Source of the DNA: Nannobrachium achirus
Lineage: Eukaryota; Chordata; Actinopteri; Myctophiformes; Myctophidae
DNA: 64,000 nt
Assembly (NCBI GenBank): GCA_963921795.1
Contig: OY997652.1
Span: forward strand, 55,549,838-55,613,837
Direction of reading: 5' to 3'
In this document: one piece after another, positions 1 through 12,330 of the stretch
Position numbering within the stretch: the first letter of the stretch is position 1
Layout of the letters: each line of letters opens with the position of its first letter
The notes under the pieces: generated by a model
Database searches by the model: none
Told to the model about the DNA's origin: nothing
The model's input: only the letters and a program-made list of their open reading frames with translations
Translations under genes and position numbers: made by a program

Positions 1-1927
1 AACCTGAAACCCAAAGGTTACCAGAAACCCACAGTATTGCTTTGTGTAATAAGGCTGAGAGTGCTCCTGGCACAAGCATTTCATTGTATCTGTACCTACC
101 TGAAACTTTTATTGTATTCATTTATTTATTTATATTTTAATGGCAAGTACACCATTTCTGTCTCCATACTGCTGACTGCCGTAACTTTGAAAATGAAAAA
201 TAAAGTCTACATCAAATAAAGGACGCTGCTTATTCTCCCTTCAAAGACCCACCACACACAATCTTTCTTTTTTTTCTAGCATTGTGTTGTGTTATTTGAA
301 ATAAGATGAATAAAACGCAACCTTTAGCGTTAGTGACATTTAGCACAATTATTTTCATTGTGACAGTATAGACTAGAGACTGCTGGCTTTGAAGAGAGTG
401 TTGCTTGAGGACAGGAGGAGATCAGATTCTACCAGCTAAACTAGTTTTCTTTTTGGTAAGAACAGGTATTCTGTTGAGGAGAAAGGCTTGGAACATTATA
501 GTGTGGGGCCTTAAGGGGAGCAAATGATAATTTCGTGCAATTTTGTCTTAAAACGCCAAATTCTGCACAGATGTAGCCCAGGGCTTGCTCTAATGATTTA
601 GCTAGGGCGCCCGAGTCTGCGACCTTCGGGGTCGCCACAGCGGCCAAATCAAGTTGGGCTCCCATTGACTTTCTATACAGGAGGAAAATACCCAGAAAAA
701 GATTTTTTTTCTGGGTATTTAAGGAGGATCTGAGGGGTCTAACTAGGGGTTTGTCATGATCCTCAGAAAACAATACACGTATGGGTGAGTATTCATGTTA
801 GTCGGAGGCCTTAGGGTTTTTTTTCTCGTGCTAATCAGTCTAAAAGTGCAAAATTTTGCACAGATGTAGCTCAGGGCATGCTCTAATGATTTAGCTAGGG
901 CGCCCGAGTCTGCGACATTCGGGGTCGCCACAGCGGCCAAATCAAGTTGGGCTCCCATCGACTTTAGTGATGAAAGGTGATGAGTGGGTGCTGTGGTGAC
1001 CCCGAAGGTCGCCGACTCGGGCGCCCTAGCTAAATCATTAGAGCACGGAATGTTTTTTGTGCAAAACAAATGCCTGCAATGGATTCAGCATCATGACAAA
1101 CCCCTAGTTAGACCCCTCCTCCTTAAATACCCAGAAAAAAAATCTTTTTCTGGGTATTTTCCTCCTGTATAGAAAGTCAATGGGAGCCCAACTTGATTTG
1201 GCCGCTGTGGCGACCCCAAAGGTCGCAGACTCGGGCGCCATAGCTAAATCATTAGAGCAAGCCCTGGGCTACATCTGTGCAAAATTTGGCGCTTTAAGGC
1301 AAAATTGCACGAAATTAGCATTTGCTACCCTTAAGGCCCCACACTATTATTGTTAGGTATTCCATTCTAGTTAAGTAATGGAACATCAGAGGAAGAATCT
1401 TGAACACTGATTAAAATGACTGTCATGGCATGGAATGCAATGTCACAACTACTTTAAGAAAATCATTCAAAAAAGAAAAGAATAAAGAAATATAACGCAT
1501 TACCCCAACATGATAGATAGGGAGAAAGCTGTGAAAACCTGATTAAAGGGTGTAACAAACTTTTCTCAATTGATTCCAATGTAGTCTTCCCTGTAGAATC
1601 CATTTCTTTATTACATATTTTATTTTTTGTTTTGTTTTTTTCTTTTCATTTTTTGAACTCAGACAAACACAGAAGAGTACAGTAGAAGTATGTGCAAAGT
1701 ATATTGTTGTATTGCATAATTAATTCGCTAATTAGCATATTTGACTAAATCAGAGCCTCTGGGGTCCTGGGTAAGTGACGTTCACCTCTTCATCCAGGAT
1801 TTTGTGTCAGGTGAGTGGGTTTTACTGTGGGCAGTAGAACCCCTCAGGTGGAGGCTTGTAGCATTCTGGACACTTAGTGGCTTCTGAGACTTCCCAGCAC
1901 AACACACACGCACGAACGCACACATAG
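1..1927. repeat. Direct duplication, copy A
   Basis: This segment matches 5347-6422 in the same orientation, apart from the foldback element at 500-1345 and small indels. Shared landmarks include the opening AACCTGAAACCCAAAGG, the run around TAGCGTTAGTGACATTTAGC and the closing CAGCACAACACACACGCACG. No coding sequence is recognisable. The left boundary lies at or beyond the window edge, so the true length of the duplicated unit is unknown. Confidence 0.85.
500..1345. mobile_element. Foldback (long inverted repeat) element with empty-site paralogue
   Basis: Inverted ends AGTGTGGGGCCTTAAGG and its complement bound arms of about 250 bp (500-760 and 1090-1345). The middle holds further inverted and direct copies of the arm (850-965 direct, 995-1055 inverted), so the element is internally nested. 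Flanks are ATTAT at 495-499 and 1346-1350, and the paralogous segment at 5840-5844 has a single ATTAT, which is a clean empty site. If the first T is counted as part of the inverted end, the duplication becomes TTA, as in PIF/Harbinger elements; the sequence cannot decide. There is no transposase, so it is non-autonomous. Confidence 0.8.
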
Positions 1928-2079
1928 TCTAGTAAATCTAGGGAAAAAATACACTCAGGTTGGACAAAATTGTATTATTTAGTTTTTCAACTGATTCTGT
2001 TAGGAAATTAGGTCTACTAGCCAGGATAAGGATAATAACCCTAAAATCTACCATGATCTGCTCACTGCAAATACCCACA

Positions 2080-2440
2080 TTGGCCAAATCAAGTTGGGCT
2101 CCCATCGACTTTCTATCCACGAGTTTCCAACGCCCCATAGTGCATTGCGCAGACGCTGTACCGAGCTTCCGGCGCCGCAGCCGAGTGTGATTTACAAGCT
2201 CACAACAGGCTGCATCTGCGACGCGAGCTTGTATGTCTGCTGTTAAACCGGAAGTGTGGTGCAAACAGGTCCAAATAATCTCCAGCAAACTCCCGCGGAA
2301 ACAGGTGGATACAGTAGGAAAATACCCAGAAAAAAAATCTGCTTTAAGTAGGATGTGAGTGGTCTAACTAGGGGTTTGTCATGATGCTGAATCCATTGCA
2401 AGCATTTGTTTTCCACAAAAAACATTCCTTGGGCTATAGA
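2080..2440. repeat. Degraded relative of the 500-1345 foldback
   Basis: Pieces at 2080-2120 (CCAAATCAAGTTGGGCTCCC) and 2318-2436 (GGTCTAACTAGGGGTTTGTC) match the arm of the 500-1345 element, separated by unrelated DNA including a degenerate copy of the recurrent palindrome (2189-2243). The stretch at 2110-2150 also matches, inverted, 60007-60045. Confidence 0.65.
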
Positions 2441-2460
2441 CGCTGAGCTGGGACCACACA

Positions 2461-2735
2461 TATGGGGTCATCGGTATCATTTGGGGGGATTAATTCTCAT
2501 AGTGATTTTTGGGTAGGTATACACCTCTAGTGATAGGAAAAATGTGATAGCATTGCATCTGTGGTAGCTTTCTCTCTGCTATCTATCCTTTTATAACAAC
2601 ATGCCAAAAAACTGTTTTCAAAATCCGAATGGAACATTCTACTTCAAACTAATGATTTTCCTTAGTATTGACCCTCTGTCTTTGAAAAATGGCAAGGATA
2701 AAGCTCAGAATACATGTTTTTCATTGTACGTTGAC
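2461..2735. repeat. Dispersed repeat, copy 1
   Basis: Matches 3128-3382 in direct orientation (TATGGGGTCATC, AATGGAACATTCTACTTCAA, GGCAAGGATAAAGCTCAG), with about 10-15% visible divergence. Type unknown; nothing coding. 2736-3127 shows no recognisable feature. Confidence 0.75.
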
Positions 2736-3127
2736 ATGCACGTCCTCAGTCTTTGTAGTTCATTGTCAGACTGCATCTGTTCTACAGCTTGTTGGAAAAC
2801 TTAAAGAGGCAAAAGAGGAAGATGAACGATGAATGCTTTGAAAGAATAGTGAACTAGTCTAATGCTTTAACTTCCCATTTGATGAATGCCAAGCAGCCTA
2901 ACCTTAACTGATGTAACGTCAACAAATGTAAGAGGAAACTCAATACAATGACACTGGTGAATTTGCATCCATCAATGGGAAGGTCTGTTAATCATGCATA
3001 ATGACTTCTTCATTTCTTACAGGTTGTTTAGGACATTATAGCCTCAATGTAAAGTTCAGGCCACACAAATAATGTTCCCCTGGAGACTGTTGTGTTGTTG
3101 CCCATGAGCAAACACAGACTGAGACAG

Positions 3128-3382
3128 ATATGGGGTCATCAGTATCATTTGGGGGGAATGATGCTCATAGTGACTTTTGGGAAGGTATATACATACCTAG
3201 TACTAGGAAATATGTGATAGCCTTGCATCTGGGGTAGCTTTCTGTGTTATCACTTCATTTATAACCACATGCCAAAACACAGTTTTCAAAATCCAAATGG
3301 AACATTCTACTTCAAACTGATGATTCTCCCTTTAGTATTGAAAAATGGCAAGGATAAAGCTCAGTCTACATGTTTTTCAAAA
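3128..3382. repeat. Dispersed repeat, copy 2
   Basis: Second copy of the 2461-2735 sequence, about 0.67 kb downstream. The following DNA to 3700 is AT-rich with nothing recognisable. Confidence 0.75.
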
Positions 3383-3711
3383 AGTTGTTAAAAGTATCAT
3401 CTCTAGAAATGGTACATATTACAGGCAGTGACAACATACTGTAGTGATTAGACTACATTACATAAGATGTACTTTTGTTTTCATGAAAGGTGTAACACAA
3501 AGGGTTCCTTTATAAATAACCAAAAGATTTTAAACCATGTTTACATACATAGATTCTAAAGAAATGTATTGTGAAATTCATTAAACATATCCAAAATGCC
3601 CACTATTTGATCCGCTTGTCCTAGTATAGACAACGTCTGTGTAATCTAATTTTTGGGTTTTCATACGTGTAGAATCCATCTATACTATAATTTTGCGAAT
3701 GTCTGAGTGAG

Positions 3712-3766
3712 TGTCTGTCTGTCTGTCTGTCTGAGTGAGTGTCTGTCTGTCTGTCTGTCTGTCTGT
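3712..3766. repeat. CTGT microsatellite
   Basis: Run of CTGT/CTGA tetranucleotides, flanked by AACAGCGTTTCTCC. Confidence 0.9.
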
Positions 3767-3986
3767 AACAGCGTTTCTCCTCAGTGGCTGGAGCAATTGA
3801 TCTGAAATCGCATCACCATCAGCATATCAACACACCTGACATAACTGTGAAGCCCGTTTGTCACTTTCACAAATCGTATGCTGTATAATAGCATTTTTAT
3901 GGTGTATCTATATCTATTTAGCCTACAGTACCTTTTGTGACCACACATGTTAAGGGAGGGGCGCTGTTGTTCAGGCCATGCACAAT

Positions 3987-4052
3987 CACACACAAACCCA
4001 CACACACACACACGGGGGGGGGGGAGTGTGTGTGTGTGTGCGGGCGGGCGGG
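3987..4052. repeat. Compound AC/G/TG microsatellite
   Basis: A CACACA run, a run of 11 G and a TGTGTG run follow one another, giving a self-complementary layout. 4053-5109 holds no recognisable gene; 4800-4900 resembles 60155-60245 (GGCCTTCAAAATAAGA) and looks like an old dispersed repeat. Confidence 0.9.
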
Positions 4053-5109
4053 CCCTGTTACAGATGTTGTCCAAAAATCATGCAGATCGGTACACAGCAT
4101 CTCTGTAGCCGTTAAATGGAACGGGTATTTCTTACATTGATGCTCCTACATATTATCATGCAAGCACCAGTTAAAGTTACTTTCCATCCCTCATATACTG
4201 TGTGCACAGTGCACATCCCATAACCCACCCACTGCACATCATTTCAGAGCTCATATCTTTGAACGGGTAAGGGCTAGTTATTTTTAAATGGTCAGTCTCA
4301 CATGTTAAGGTCAGGTCAAGGTTACTTTTGACCTCTGGGAGAACAACAAATGGAAACAACTTGATGAATATTCATCTTTCACTTAATTAAAACTCATTTG
4401 TAGCCGATCCAGAGTATACTCGCGAAATATACTCGAGTATTTATAGTGCCGATCCCGAGTATACGCGCGATATTTACTGTATATATAGTAAAGCTTTCAA
4501 GGGCTACGTACCGTCCGTTGAAAAGTGCTGGCACGGGTGGACTTGCCGATTCATCATCATCGCGCATCCACGTGCACACAATAGTGATCCCTTAACATGG
4601 AAGCCAACAGTCTTTCTCATCTTTGATGTCCATTTTCTCCAAAAAACACTTTTGATGCCAAGGATGGCATTGGATTCTCGCTAAAATAGTACAAGCTGAA
4701 AGGCATCGATCCTCCATTACTGTTTACGCTTTGGACGACAACACTTCCGGGTAAATCTCAAACATCGTCAAGTAAGGAATTGTGAGCACGATCTACTTCC
4801 GGCCTTCAAAATAAGAGACTGGCCGCGGACGGAGCGGGCGGCCGGCAGCTTGGACTTTTAACCCTTTCATGTCTGGAGCACTAAATGGGTTAAGTAGTAT
4901 GTTTTCATATAATGACCCATGTAATTTTCGCCTAGTGTTATAAAATAAAATGCATGATAGCACCCATAAAGCTACCACTGGTGCAAGGCTATCACATATT
5001 TTCTAACTCTAGACATGTATACCATGACAAAAATCACTATGAGCATTAATCCCCTCAGTTGATACCGACCAACCCCAGTGGCTCACCGTCTGGCAGTAGA
5101 ACCCCTCAG

Positions 5110-5176
5110 GCACGCACGCACGCACGCACGCACGCACACACGCACACACGCACACACGCACACACACACACACACC
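5110..5176. repeat. CACG/CA microsatellite
   Basis: CACG tetranucleotides grade into CACACG and CA units. Confidence 0.9.
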
Positions 5177-5253
5177 TGTTCCAGAAATGGACCTGGGAGT
5201 ACCGATAGGGTTTTTTTGCATGGGTGACACCAGGAACATTGGTCATTGTGACC

Positions 5254-5346
5254 ATGTCTTTGTGTAATAAGGCTGAGAGTGCTCCTGGCACAAGCATTTC
5301 ATTATATCTGTACCTGTATGGATATGTGACAATAAAACTGAATCTG
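5254..5346. repeat. Non-LTR element 3' tail-like sequence
   Basis: Contains ATTTCATTATATCTGTACC followed by GTGACAATAAAACTGAATCTG, the style of 3' tail seen on fish SINE/LINE elements. Its first 60 bp recur just downstream (from 5388) within duplication copy B, so there is a short local tandem duplication. Confidence 0.5.
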
Positions 5347-6422
5347 AACCTGAAACCCAAAGGTTACCAGAAACCCACAGTATTGCTTTGTGTAATAAGG
5401 CTGAGAGTGCTCCTGGCACAAGCATTTCATTGTATCTGTACCTACCTGAAACTTTTATTGTATTCATTTATTTATTTATATTTTAATGGCAAGTACACCA
5501 TTTCTGTCTCCATACTGCTGACTGCCGTAACTTTGAAAATATAAAAATATATATCAAATAAAGAAGGACGCTGCTTATTCTCCCTTCAAAGACCCACCAC
5601 GCACAATCTTTCTTTTTTTCCTAGCAATGTGTTGTGTTATTTGAAATAAGATGAATAAAACGCAACCTTTAGCGTTAGTGACATTTAGCACAATTATTTT
5701 CATTGTGACAGTATAGACTAGAGACTGCTGGTTTTGAAGAGAGTGTTGCTTGAGGACAGGAGGAGATCAGATTCTACCAGCTAAACTAGTTTTCTTTTTG
5801 GTAAGGACAGGTATTCTGTTGATGAGAAAGGCTTGGAACATTATTGTTAGGTATTCCATTCTAGTTAAGTAATGGAACATCAGAGGATTAAAATGACTGT
5901 CATGGCATGGAATGCAATGTCACAACTACTTTCATGTTTATTCTGATGCAACACAACAGTATCATGCTACAAAGAAAATCATTCAAAAAAGAAAAGAATA
6001 AAGCAATATAATGCATTACCACAACATGATAGACAGGGAGAAAGCTGTGAAAACCTGATTAAAGGGTGTACCAAACTTTTCTCAATTGATTCCAATGTAT
6101 TCTTCCCTGTAGAATCCATTTATTTTTTACATATTTTATTATTATTATTTATTTTTTAAACTCAGACAAACACAGAAGAGTACAGTAGAATCCATTTCTG
6201 CAAAGTATATTGTTGTATTGCATAATTAATTAGCTAATTAAGTAATTAGCATATTAGACTAAATCAGAGCCTCTGGGGTCCTGGGTAATTGTGGGAGACG
6301 TTCACCTCTTCATCCAGGACTTTGTGTCAGGTGAGTGCTGTGGGCCGTAGGACCCCTCAGGTGGAGGCTGGTAGCTTCTGAGACTTCTCAGCACAACACA
6401 CACGCACGCACGCACAAACGCA
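5347..6422. repeat. Direct duplication, copy B (empty of the foldback)
   Basis: Counterpart of 1-1927 without the 846-bp insertion. The uninterrupted junction GGAACATTATTGTTAGG around 5836-5850 is the pre-insertion site. Copy B has a 45-bp stretch near 5930-5975 that copy A lacks, so the two have also diverged by indels. Confidence 0.85.
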
Positions 6423-6423
6423 C

Positions 6424-6453
<30 letters not shown>
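6397..6453. repeat. CACG and CAGG microsatellites
   Basis: Adjacent runs of ACGC and CAGG tetranucleotides at the end of duplication copy B. Confidence 0.9.
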
Positions 6454-6454
<1 letters not shown>

Positions 6455-6855
6455 ATATACTTTGCAGAAATGGATTCTGCAGGAAAAATTACATAAGGAA
6501 CAACTAAGAAAAGTTTGGTAAACCCTTTTATAATATTTTTATAGGATTTTTCTTTTTTCTTTCTGCTCATGTGTCATATTATTTGACACATGGGTGGAAA
6601 TGACAGGACAAACACTATTAAAATAATTTCTGCAATGTACATTTTCGTATTGTGCATATTTAACCTGGTTAACCAGGTTTTTAGTGTTTTTATGGTAGTT
6701 ATAAAGAGAAAAAAGTAAGTGGATGACTTTACCCCCTTTATTTATCTGGTATGTCCCCATGTTCAACAAGGGTCCATGGCATAAACAAGTGTGAGAACTA
6801 ACTGCGCTAAACAATAGATAACAGTGCCTGTGCCATGGCATCATGACTCATGGTC

Positions 6856-6934
6856 AGTGAAAATAGCCGATCTACAAGCACACAACGCCACACAGTGCGA
6901 GGCGTTGTGTGCTTGTAGATCTGCTATTTTCACT
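6856..6934. repeat. Short palindrome (recurrent family), full 79-bp copy
   Basis: Arms AGTGAAAATAGCCGATCTAC and complement, through ACAAGCACACAACGCC / GGCGTTGTGTGCTTGT. The variant CACACAAC in the left arm is matched by GTTGTGTG in the right arm. About 65 bp to its right (6935-7000) recurs inverted beside the copy at 37490-37568. Confidence 0.85.
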
Positions 6935-7009
6935 ACTCTAAATCATTTTAAAAATGATAAATACAAAACAAACGGTTTTGGACATACAAGGTTTCAATTC
7001 AATTAAATT

Positions 7010-7130
7010 CAATGTTATTAAAGTGTCAAATCAACAAGTTATCTCAAGGCACTTTACATACAGAGCAGAGACCCGAGCAGAGACCTCATGGTAGAAGACA
7101 ACACAAGTATCAAGCAGCAGCTAATGATGG
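7010..7130. repeat. Dispersed fish repeat
   Basis: The sequence around TTATCTCAAGGCACTTTACA is a motif I associate with an abundant teleost interspersed repeat. Family not determined. 7131-7750 shows no gene; it is AT-rich. Confidence 0.4.
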
Positions 7131-7759
7131 AATCATTGCTGTCAGACAGAAATTATAACTTTTCATAAATGAATGCCCTATTGATCATATTATGCAGTGT
7201 TTGAATCCTGGAAAGTAATGTATGAGGCTTCCACCTGACAGAGATGATAATATACTTTGATGTATTGTCTTACCTTCAGCCATTGTTTGCTCACAGAATT
7301 ACAGTCTTTATGCACAATGATCATCCAAAAAAGATAACTGAATGAAAAATATTACAAAAAGAGTGTAGTGTAGTGGTAAAAAAAGAAAAAAAAGAAAAGA
7401 AAAAAGATAATGAGTACAACTACTGTATCAACCACTTCAGTTAGCTAACTGAGGAGTAATTCCTTTACAAGGGCATTAGCAGCTGCCCCTTTTTTCTATT
7501 TTTCTACACCATGCATTTAAAAAATAATTAATATAATATTGTCTTTCCCAAAAACGTTTTTCAAAAGGTTTGAGGCTAAATTACCACTACTGAATACAGA
7601 GCCCCTGTCATTTCTGCCTGACTTTCAGAGCATTTTCAGCTGCAGTAGGCCTATATAACTTGTCCTGCCTCTCCCAGTTCCTCCCCTTCTCCTTCTCAGA
7701 CCTGCCCAACCCCCACTCAGCACAGCACACAGCACATTAAGGATGTCCATAATTACAAC

Positions 7760-8254
7760 TCCAGAGGCAGCGCCACAGATCAGTTTCAACCCAGAGTCAA
7801 AACCAACAAAGGGTCAAACTCTTTTTTCTGCTATACCACCAAAATGTGGAAAGCCTTACCGAAGCCCATAAAGTAGTGTGGATCACTAGCATCCTTTAAA
7901 ATTGCCCTGAAAAACCACTTACAGGCAGCAGCCGTTCGAACTGGTAAAAAAAAACTAACCTAGCCCAACCCTACCCTCCCCTGCCCCTTCTTTGTATATA
8001 CTTACTTACTGTTTAGACTCTTTTTTTTTCTCTCATTTTTTCTTTTCTTTACATATCTACTGCATAGTACTGTGTTCTATTCGTCTGTCATTCAATGTTA
8101 TATGAGATACTTAAATGGTTTCCTGTGGAAATAAGCTTAGTCTTTTCATGGATCTCCTTTTAGTAGACCTTGTACCAGTGAACTGTACCGTCATGAAACT
8201 GTACCTTTTCCTATGCAAACTTCTAATAAAGTCTTCAATCAATCAATCAATCAG
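7760..8254 (+). mobile_element. LINE 3' end (L2-like), 5'-truncated
   Basis: Translation around 7830-7950 gives a degenerate match to the carboxy-terminal end of L2/Rex-type reverse transcriptase ORFs (a conceptual KCGK-P...LKLP-KTT pattern), then a 3' UTR ending in AATAAAG and four CAAT repeats. The same 3' UTR occurs inverted at 46938-47012 plus 48354-48560, which supports a repeated element and defines its end. The coding part is broken. Confidence 0.65.
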
Positions 8255-8584
8255 CAGCAGCCCGTTCTGACTCTGAGACCTGCTTACATAGATCTGCCCA
8301 TAAACTGAGAAAGACACATTGCTCAGAAATAGGACATTGTGAGGAAGGTGCTGGTGGGACATAAAAAAAGACATAAACATGAGATTCGTGATGCCATTTG
8401 TTGCTCTCAAGTTATACAATGAGACACACAACGGTCCCATGGCAAGGACAAAATGTAACCTAGGAGTGTCGATATTGCAACATAACATTTGTTCGACATC
8501 CCACTAGTTCGACGCAGGTGAACGCTAACCTGGTGAAATGCTTACCTGTTGACACTGGTGAAAGCACCAGGTTAACCTGGTGAA

Positions 8585-8700
8585 TGTTAACCACTATGCC
8601 TAAACCTAACCCAAACCCAAACCCTAACCCAGACCCTAACCTCAGTAAAACTATGTCTAAACCTAAACCTAACCCTAACCCTTAGTCAAACTAAGGGTTT
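8585..8700. repeat. Degenerate telomere-like CCCTAA array
   Basis: Runs of CCTAAACCTAACCC, CCCTAACCC and the like, mixed with ACTAAGGG. Units are imperfect. 8255-8584 contains no recognisable feature. Confidence 0.6.
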
Positions 8701-8904
8701 TGCTTTAAGGTAACTTTTTTGTTTGTTTGGCACTGCAGATGTTTTAAGTATTATGATGTGACACTTTTGGGCTGGCTGTTTTTCATTTTGTTTTAGTTTG
8801 TTTTTCCCTATAGGGTCTGGCCTGGCTGGTGTGTGGACGTGTGGAGGTCTGCCTGGGCGGCGTTCTCATTTCCCAAATCCTCCTGCTGTTGGCTGGCTGC
8901 TCAC

Positions 8905-9575
8905 TAGCTCTGGTCCATAGCGTTAGTGGAGTTCTCCCTAACTCTATGTTCCTCTACCTCCGCATTTCTTGGCAAAACCGGAAAACCCCGCCGCCTGGTC
9001 CGAAAATATCAAAAACTGTTACGCCCCCCACCAAACAAAAGGTATCATTGGACAGTTGAAAGCTTACTCTTAGTGGACGTGGTCTGAGCCCCCCACCACA
9101 AGCTTAAAATACATTTTTAGGGCAAAATGAAAAATATTCCACCGGATGGAGACAACATTTCTTCTCATTTTTCACTATTTGTCATCGCCATCACGGCGAC
9201 AACTCACTACTGCCGCGCAGGTTAGAGGACCGAATTACACAGAGCATCGTCTCATTGGGTGTTATTCAACTCTGCGACGTTGGAAGCGCTGTTTCGTAAA
9301 AACAGTCTTCAACCAGGAATAGTGTCTCCATCCGGTAGAATATTTTTCATTTTGCCCTAGAAATGTATTTTAAGCGTGTGGTGGGGGGCTCAGACTGCGT
9401 CCACTAAGTAGAGTAAGCTTTCAACTGTCCAATGATACCTTTGGTTTGGTGAGGGGCGAAACAGTTTTTGTTATTTTCGGACCAGACGTTGGGGTTTTCC
9501 AGTTTTGCCAAGGAATACGGAGGTAGAGGAACATAGCGTTAGGGAGAACTCCACTAACGCTATGGACCAGAGCTA
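8905..9575. mobile_element. Foldback element, TAG ends, 9-bp TSD
   Basis: Inverted ends TAGCTCTGGTCCATAGCG extend inward for more than 150 bp on each side. A perfect 9-bp duplication GCTGCTCAC lies at 8896-8904 and 9576-9584. The size of the duplication and the long arms suggest a Mutator-like non-autonomous element. There is no transposase. A 55-bp derivative with the same end sits at 48299-48353. Confidence 0.85.
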
Positions 9576-9775
9576 GCTGCTCACCTGGGGTGGTTCTAGC
9601 CTGGTTAATAAACCAGAATGCACAACACCACCCCCTGGTGGTAGTGGTGGTGTAGTGTGGTCTGGCCCCTCACAATTGAGAATTCATTTCCACCAGCCAC
9701 CAGAAAGGGTTAGCCAATCAGGGCTGTAGGCTGTGTGGACACAAAAACATTCCCCCCTCCCCTCTATGACAAGCA

Positions 9776-9900
9776 TCAAACAGGTAGTTGTCTTTGATGC
9801 TTTCATTGATTAGAGAGAACACTAACGAGGTCACAGGCATCAAACAGGTAGTTGTCTTTGATGCTTTCATTGATTTGAGAGAACACCAACGAGGTCTTGA
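9776..9900. repeat. 64-bp tandem duplication
   Basis: The segment CATCAAACAGGTAGTTGTC...AACGAGGTC occurs twice in tandem with few differences. Confidence 0.9.
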
Positions 9901-10784
9901 CACTTGTATGGCCCAATCAATTACCTTATTGCACAACCCCTTTGAAGTTCAAAGGGAGCAATTAAGCCCCCCAGAAATGGAATCTCATCCTGCAATCCCA
10001 GATTCTCTTCCCAAAACGAAGTGTGTTATAGAGGCTGGCACCGCCAGGCTCGGGTGGTTCCTCTCAATCAAGCAGAGAGGATAAAAGCCTGGCTCTCCAC
10101 TCCAGCCTTTGCCAGTTTGTTCAGTTGCCGACCGGTAAAAGTTACTGTGCCTCTGTTCCTCAGTTTGTTTTCGACTGCGTTTTGCGCATTACTAATTCTC
10201 CCTGCCTTTCTCACTCAGATCGCTCCCATTACTCCACGCTTGCTGCCTGCCTGCTTTATGAACTTAAAGCATTAAGTGAAGGTGGGGGCCACATGTGGCC
10301 CCCGGGCCGCCAGTTGCCCATGTATGCCCTAGATCACACATGGGCAACATGGGGCCTGGGGGCCGGACCCGGCCCTTTGACCATCTCAATCAGGCCCTCG
10401 AAGTCCTCAAAGTAAAAAAAAATATATTGTAGGCCAGAGTAGGCTATGGTGTAGCCTACTCTGGCCTACAATCATTTTTTGATACAGCCAGGGGCGGTAA
10501 CATAGGGTACGCCTGGGAGCTCAAGCGTACAGCAATGAGTCTTTTTGGACCGGACCTTATTTTTGTCTCTCTTTTTTCCCCCAAACGGCGCTATAGTCCC
10601 AACGTTCCCAGTCAATGGGAACGCGACGCAATGTCGCCGCGACCCCCTTACACATGCCAATTGCTTCTAATCTAATACACAAGTATGTCTGTGCTAAACA
10701 TGTTCAACCGGTTCTTAATGTCTGTATCAAGTAGCCTACTGTAGGCCTACTTTATTTTTCTTTATGGAGTAGGCTTATTTCCAA
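9901..10784. other. No gene recognised; transposon fragments
   Basis: A TATA-like GATAAAAGCCTGG near 10078 resembles that at 12212 on the other strand, hinting at related transcribed repeats. Around 10290-10390, complementary GGGCAAC/GGCCC-rich blocks look like hAT-type ends, but I could not place two matching termini and a TSD. Confidence 0.4.
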
Positions 10785-10965
10785 GTTTCAATAGCCTACT
10801 TTTACTTCTACTCCACTACATCTCAGAGGCAAATATTGTGGGCTACTTTTACTCCACTACAAATATTTGAAAACGGTTAGTTACTTTTCAAATTCGATTA
10901 TTATAAAGGCATAACCACTTCAGCCCTCAGCCCTACATTTGGGCTATTTGAAGATACAAGCTCAT
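10785..10965. repeat. Dispersed repeat (ACTCCACTAC type), copy 1
   Basis: Contains TACTTTTACTCCACTAC, ATTTG and TTAGTTACTTT motifs shared with 37870-38075; a widespread fish repeat in my experience. Family undetermined. Confidence 0.6.
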
Positions 10966-11099
10966 GTAGTACCGGCGTAATAAGCCTGACAACGCCACCT
11001 CCCATAAATAGAGGGGACAGGAGGAACCCCTTAAAGCTTAGACCTTCTAAATATACAACACTGTAGTGTGACCAAACTTCCCCTTAAACAGGAACAATT

Positions 11100-12330
11100 T
11101 GACAGAGGCACTTTGTTATGAAAAATAGTACAAATCTTTATTACAAAGTAGCTACCAAATACATTAACATAACTTTAATAAAAGTATCGGGCAAACAGGT
11201 ATAAGGCAAGACTTAATTAATAAAGTGACTAGTTAGCGGAAAACTCTCCTATAAGGAAGGGCGGGTCAGCCCGTGCACACTATGCTATATACCAACAATG
11301 CTAGGGAAAGAAAAGGGGACAGGCCTGGCACCAATATAACTCATGCAGTAATAAAAAGGATTCAATACAAAACATGCAGTGCCAGAGATTAAATGTACAC
11401 ACCAATAAAAACCAAAGGTCCCACAGTGCAGTCCCAGGAGAGAGGAGAAGCTATGTGCAACAGGGCGGACCCGGCCTTGAACAAGGTTACACTGTAACAG
11501 AGGGAGGAGAGAAAACCAATTAATACATGTCACTGTAAATGCAACCTAAAATCATGCCAAACTATTGTACCTCAAATAAACAACTAATAAACCAAACAAA
11601 TCAAAAGGGTAAAATAACAGTGGGGAAAACAGTGGCTGGACTGGTCCCTTTAAGGAAACAAAACATACATTAGTTGCCAGCCCTAGTAGAATAGACAGCA
11701 AACACTGAATTCAAATCATAAAAATACATCAGTTGCCAGCCCTAGTATCTAAATCGAATTCAAATCATAAAAAGAACAAAATAGCTTAAAAACCTACTTT
11801 GTGTTGCAGGTAATGCATACACAATGCAAGGGCAAAGGCAGGGGACCATCAGCACCAACAGCTACTGTGTAAAAGAAGACATTGATGTTACAAAACGAAA
11901 CATGTATTAAAATACAGAAGAGGCAACACATTAAATGTATACTGTTTTACCAGTAGGCCTATATCCAGATCTTACAGGAGGACACCGGTCAATTCAGCAC
12001 AGCACTGGAGGTTCTTTCATTTGTGAACTGAAATAATAAATACAATTAAAACAGGATAAAACACAGTGCATGTGCTCGACCAACAAACAAAAGGCTAGCA
12101 GTAGCATTAGCCTACCATGTGTTCTCGATCTCTTTCACCCTATGAGAGGGGAATGTCATTCTCTGCACCCAGAGTCAAATGCAAATGGCTTTCTGAAGGG
12201 AGGAACCAGGCTTTTATACTTCCTGGTTCCTATCATGTGACTAGGTCAGGTGCACTCACTGGATTCCCACACTCACAATGTGACGCATATTGTGAGCTTA
12301 GATCTGCTAAAATATTTTATACAAACAATT
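11100..12330 (-). other. Transcribed-repeat-like segment, no coding frame
   Basis: Read on the minus strand, a TATA box (ATAAAAG, 12212-12219) in a GC-richer stretch is followed about 1.1 kb later by AATAAAG near 11135. Between them I see no long open frame. A short direct repeat (CAGTTGCCAGCCCTAGTA, near 11668 and 11730) lies inside. It could be a non-autonomous LTR element or a pseudogene transcript unit; terminal repeats were not found. Confidence 0.3.

Noticed and set aside
3937-4140. Open frame through the AC/TG microsatellite
   Set aside because: Mostly simple repeat; no splice sites, homology or codon bias.
10290-10390. Possible hAT element with GGGCAAC ends
   Set aside because: Ends are inverted and close together, but neither a TSD nor a second complete terminus could be defined.
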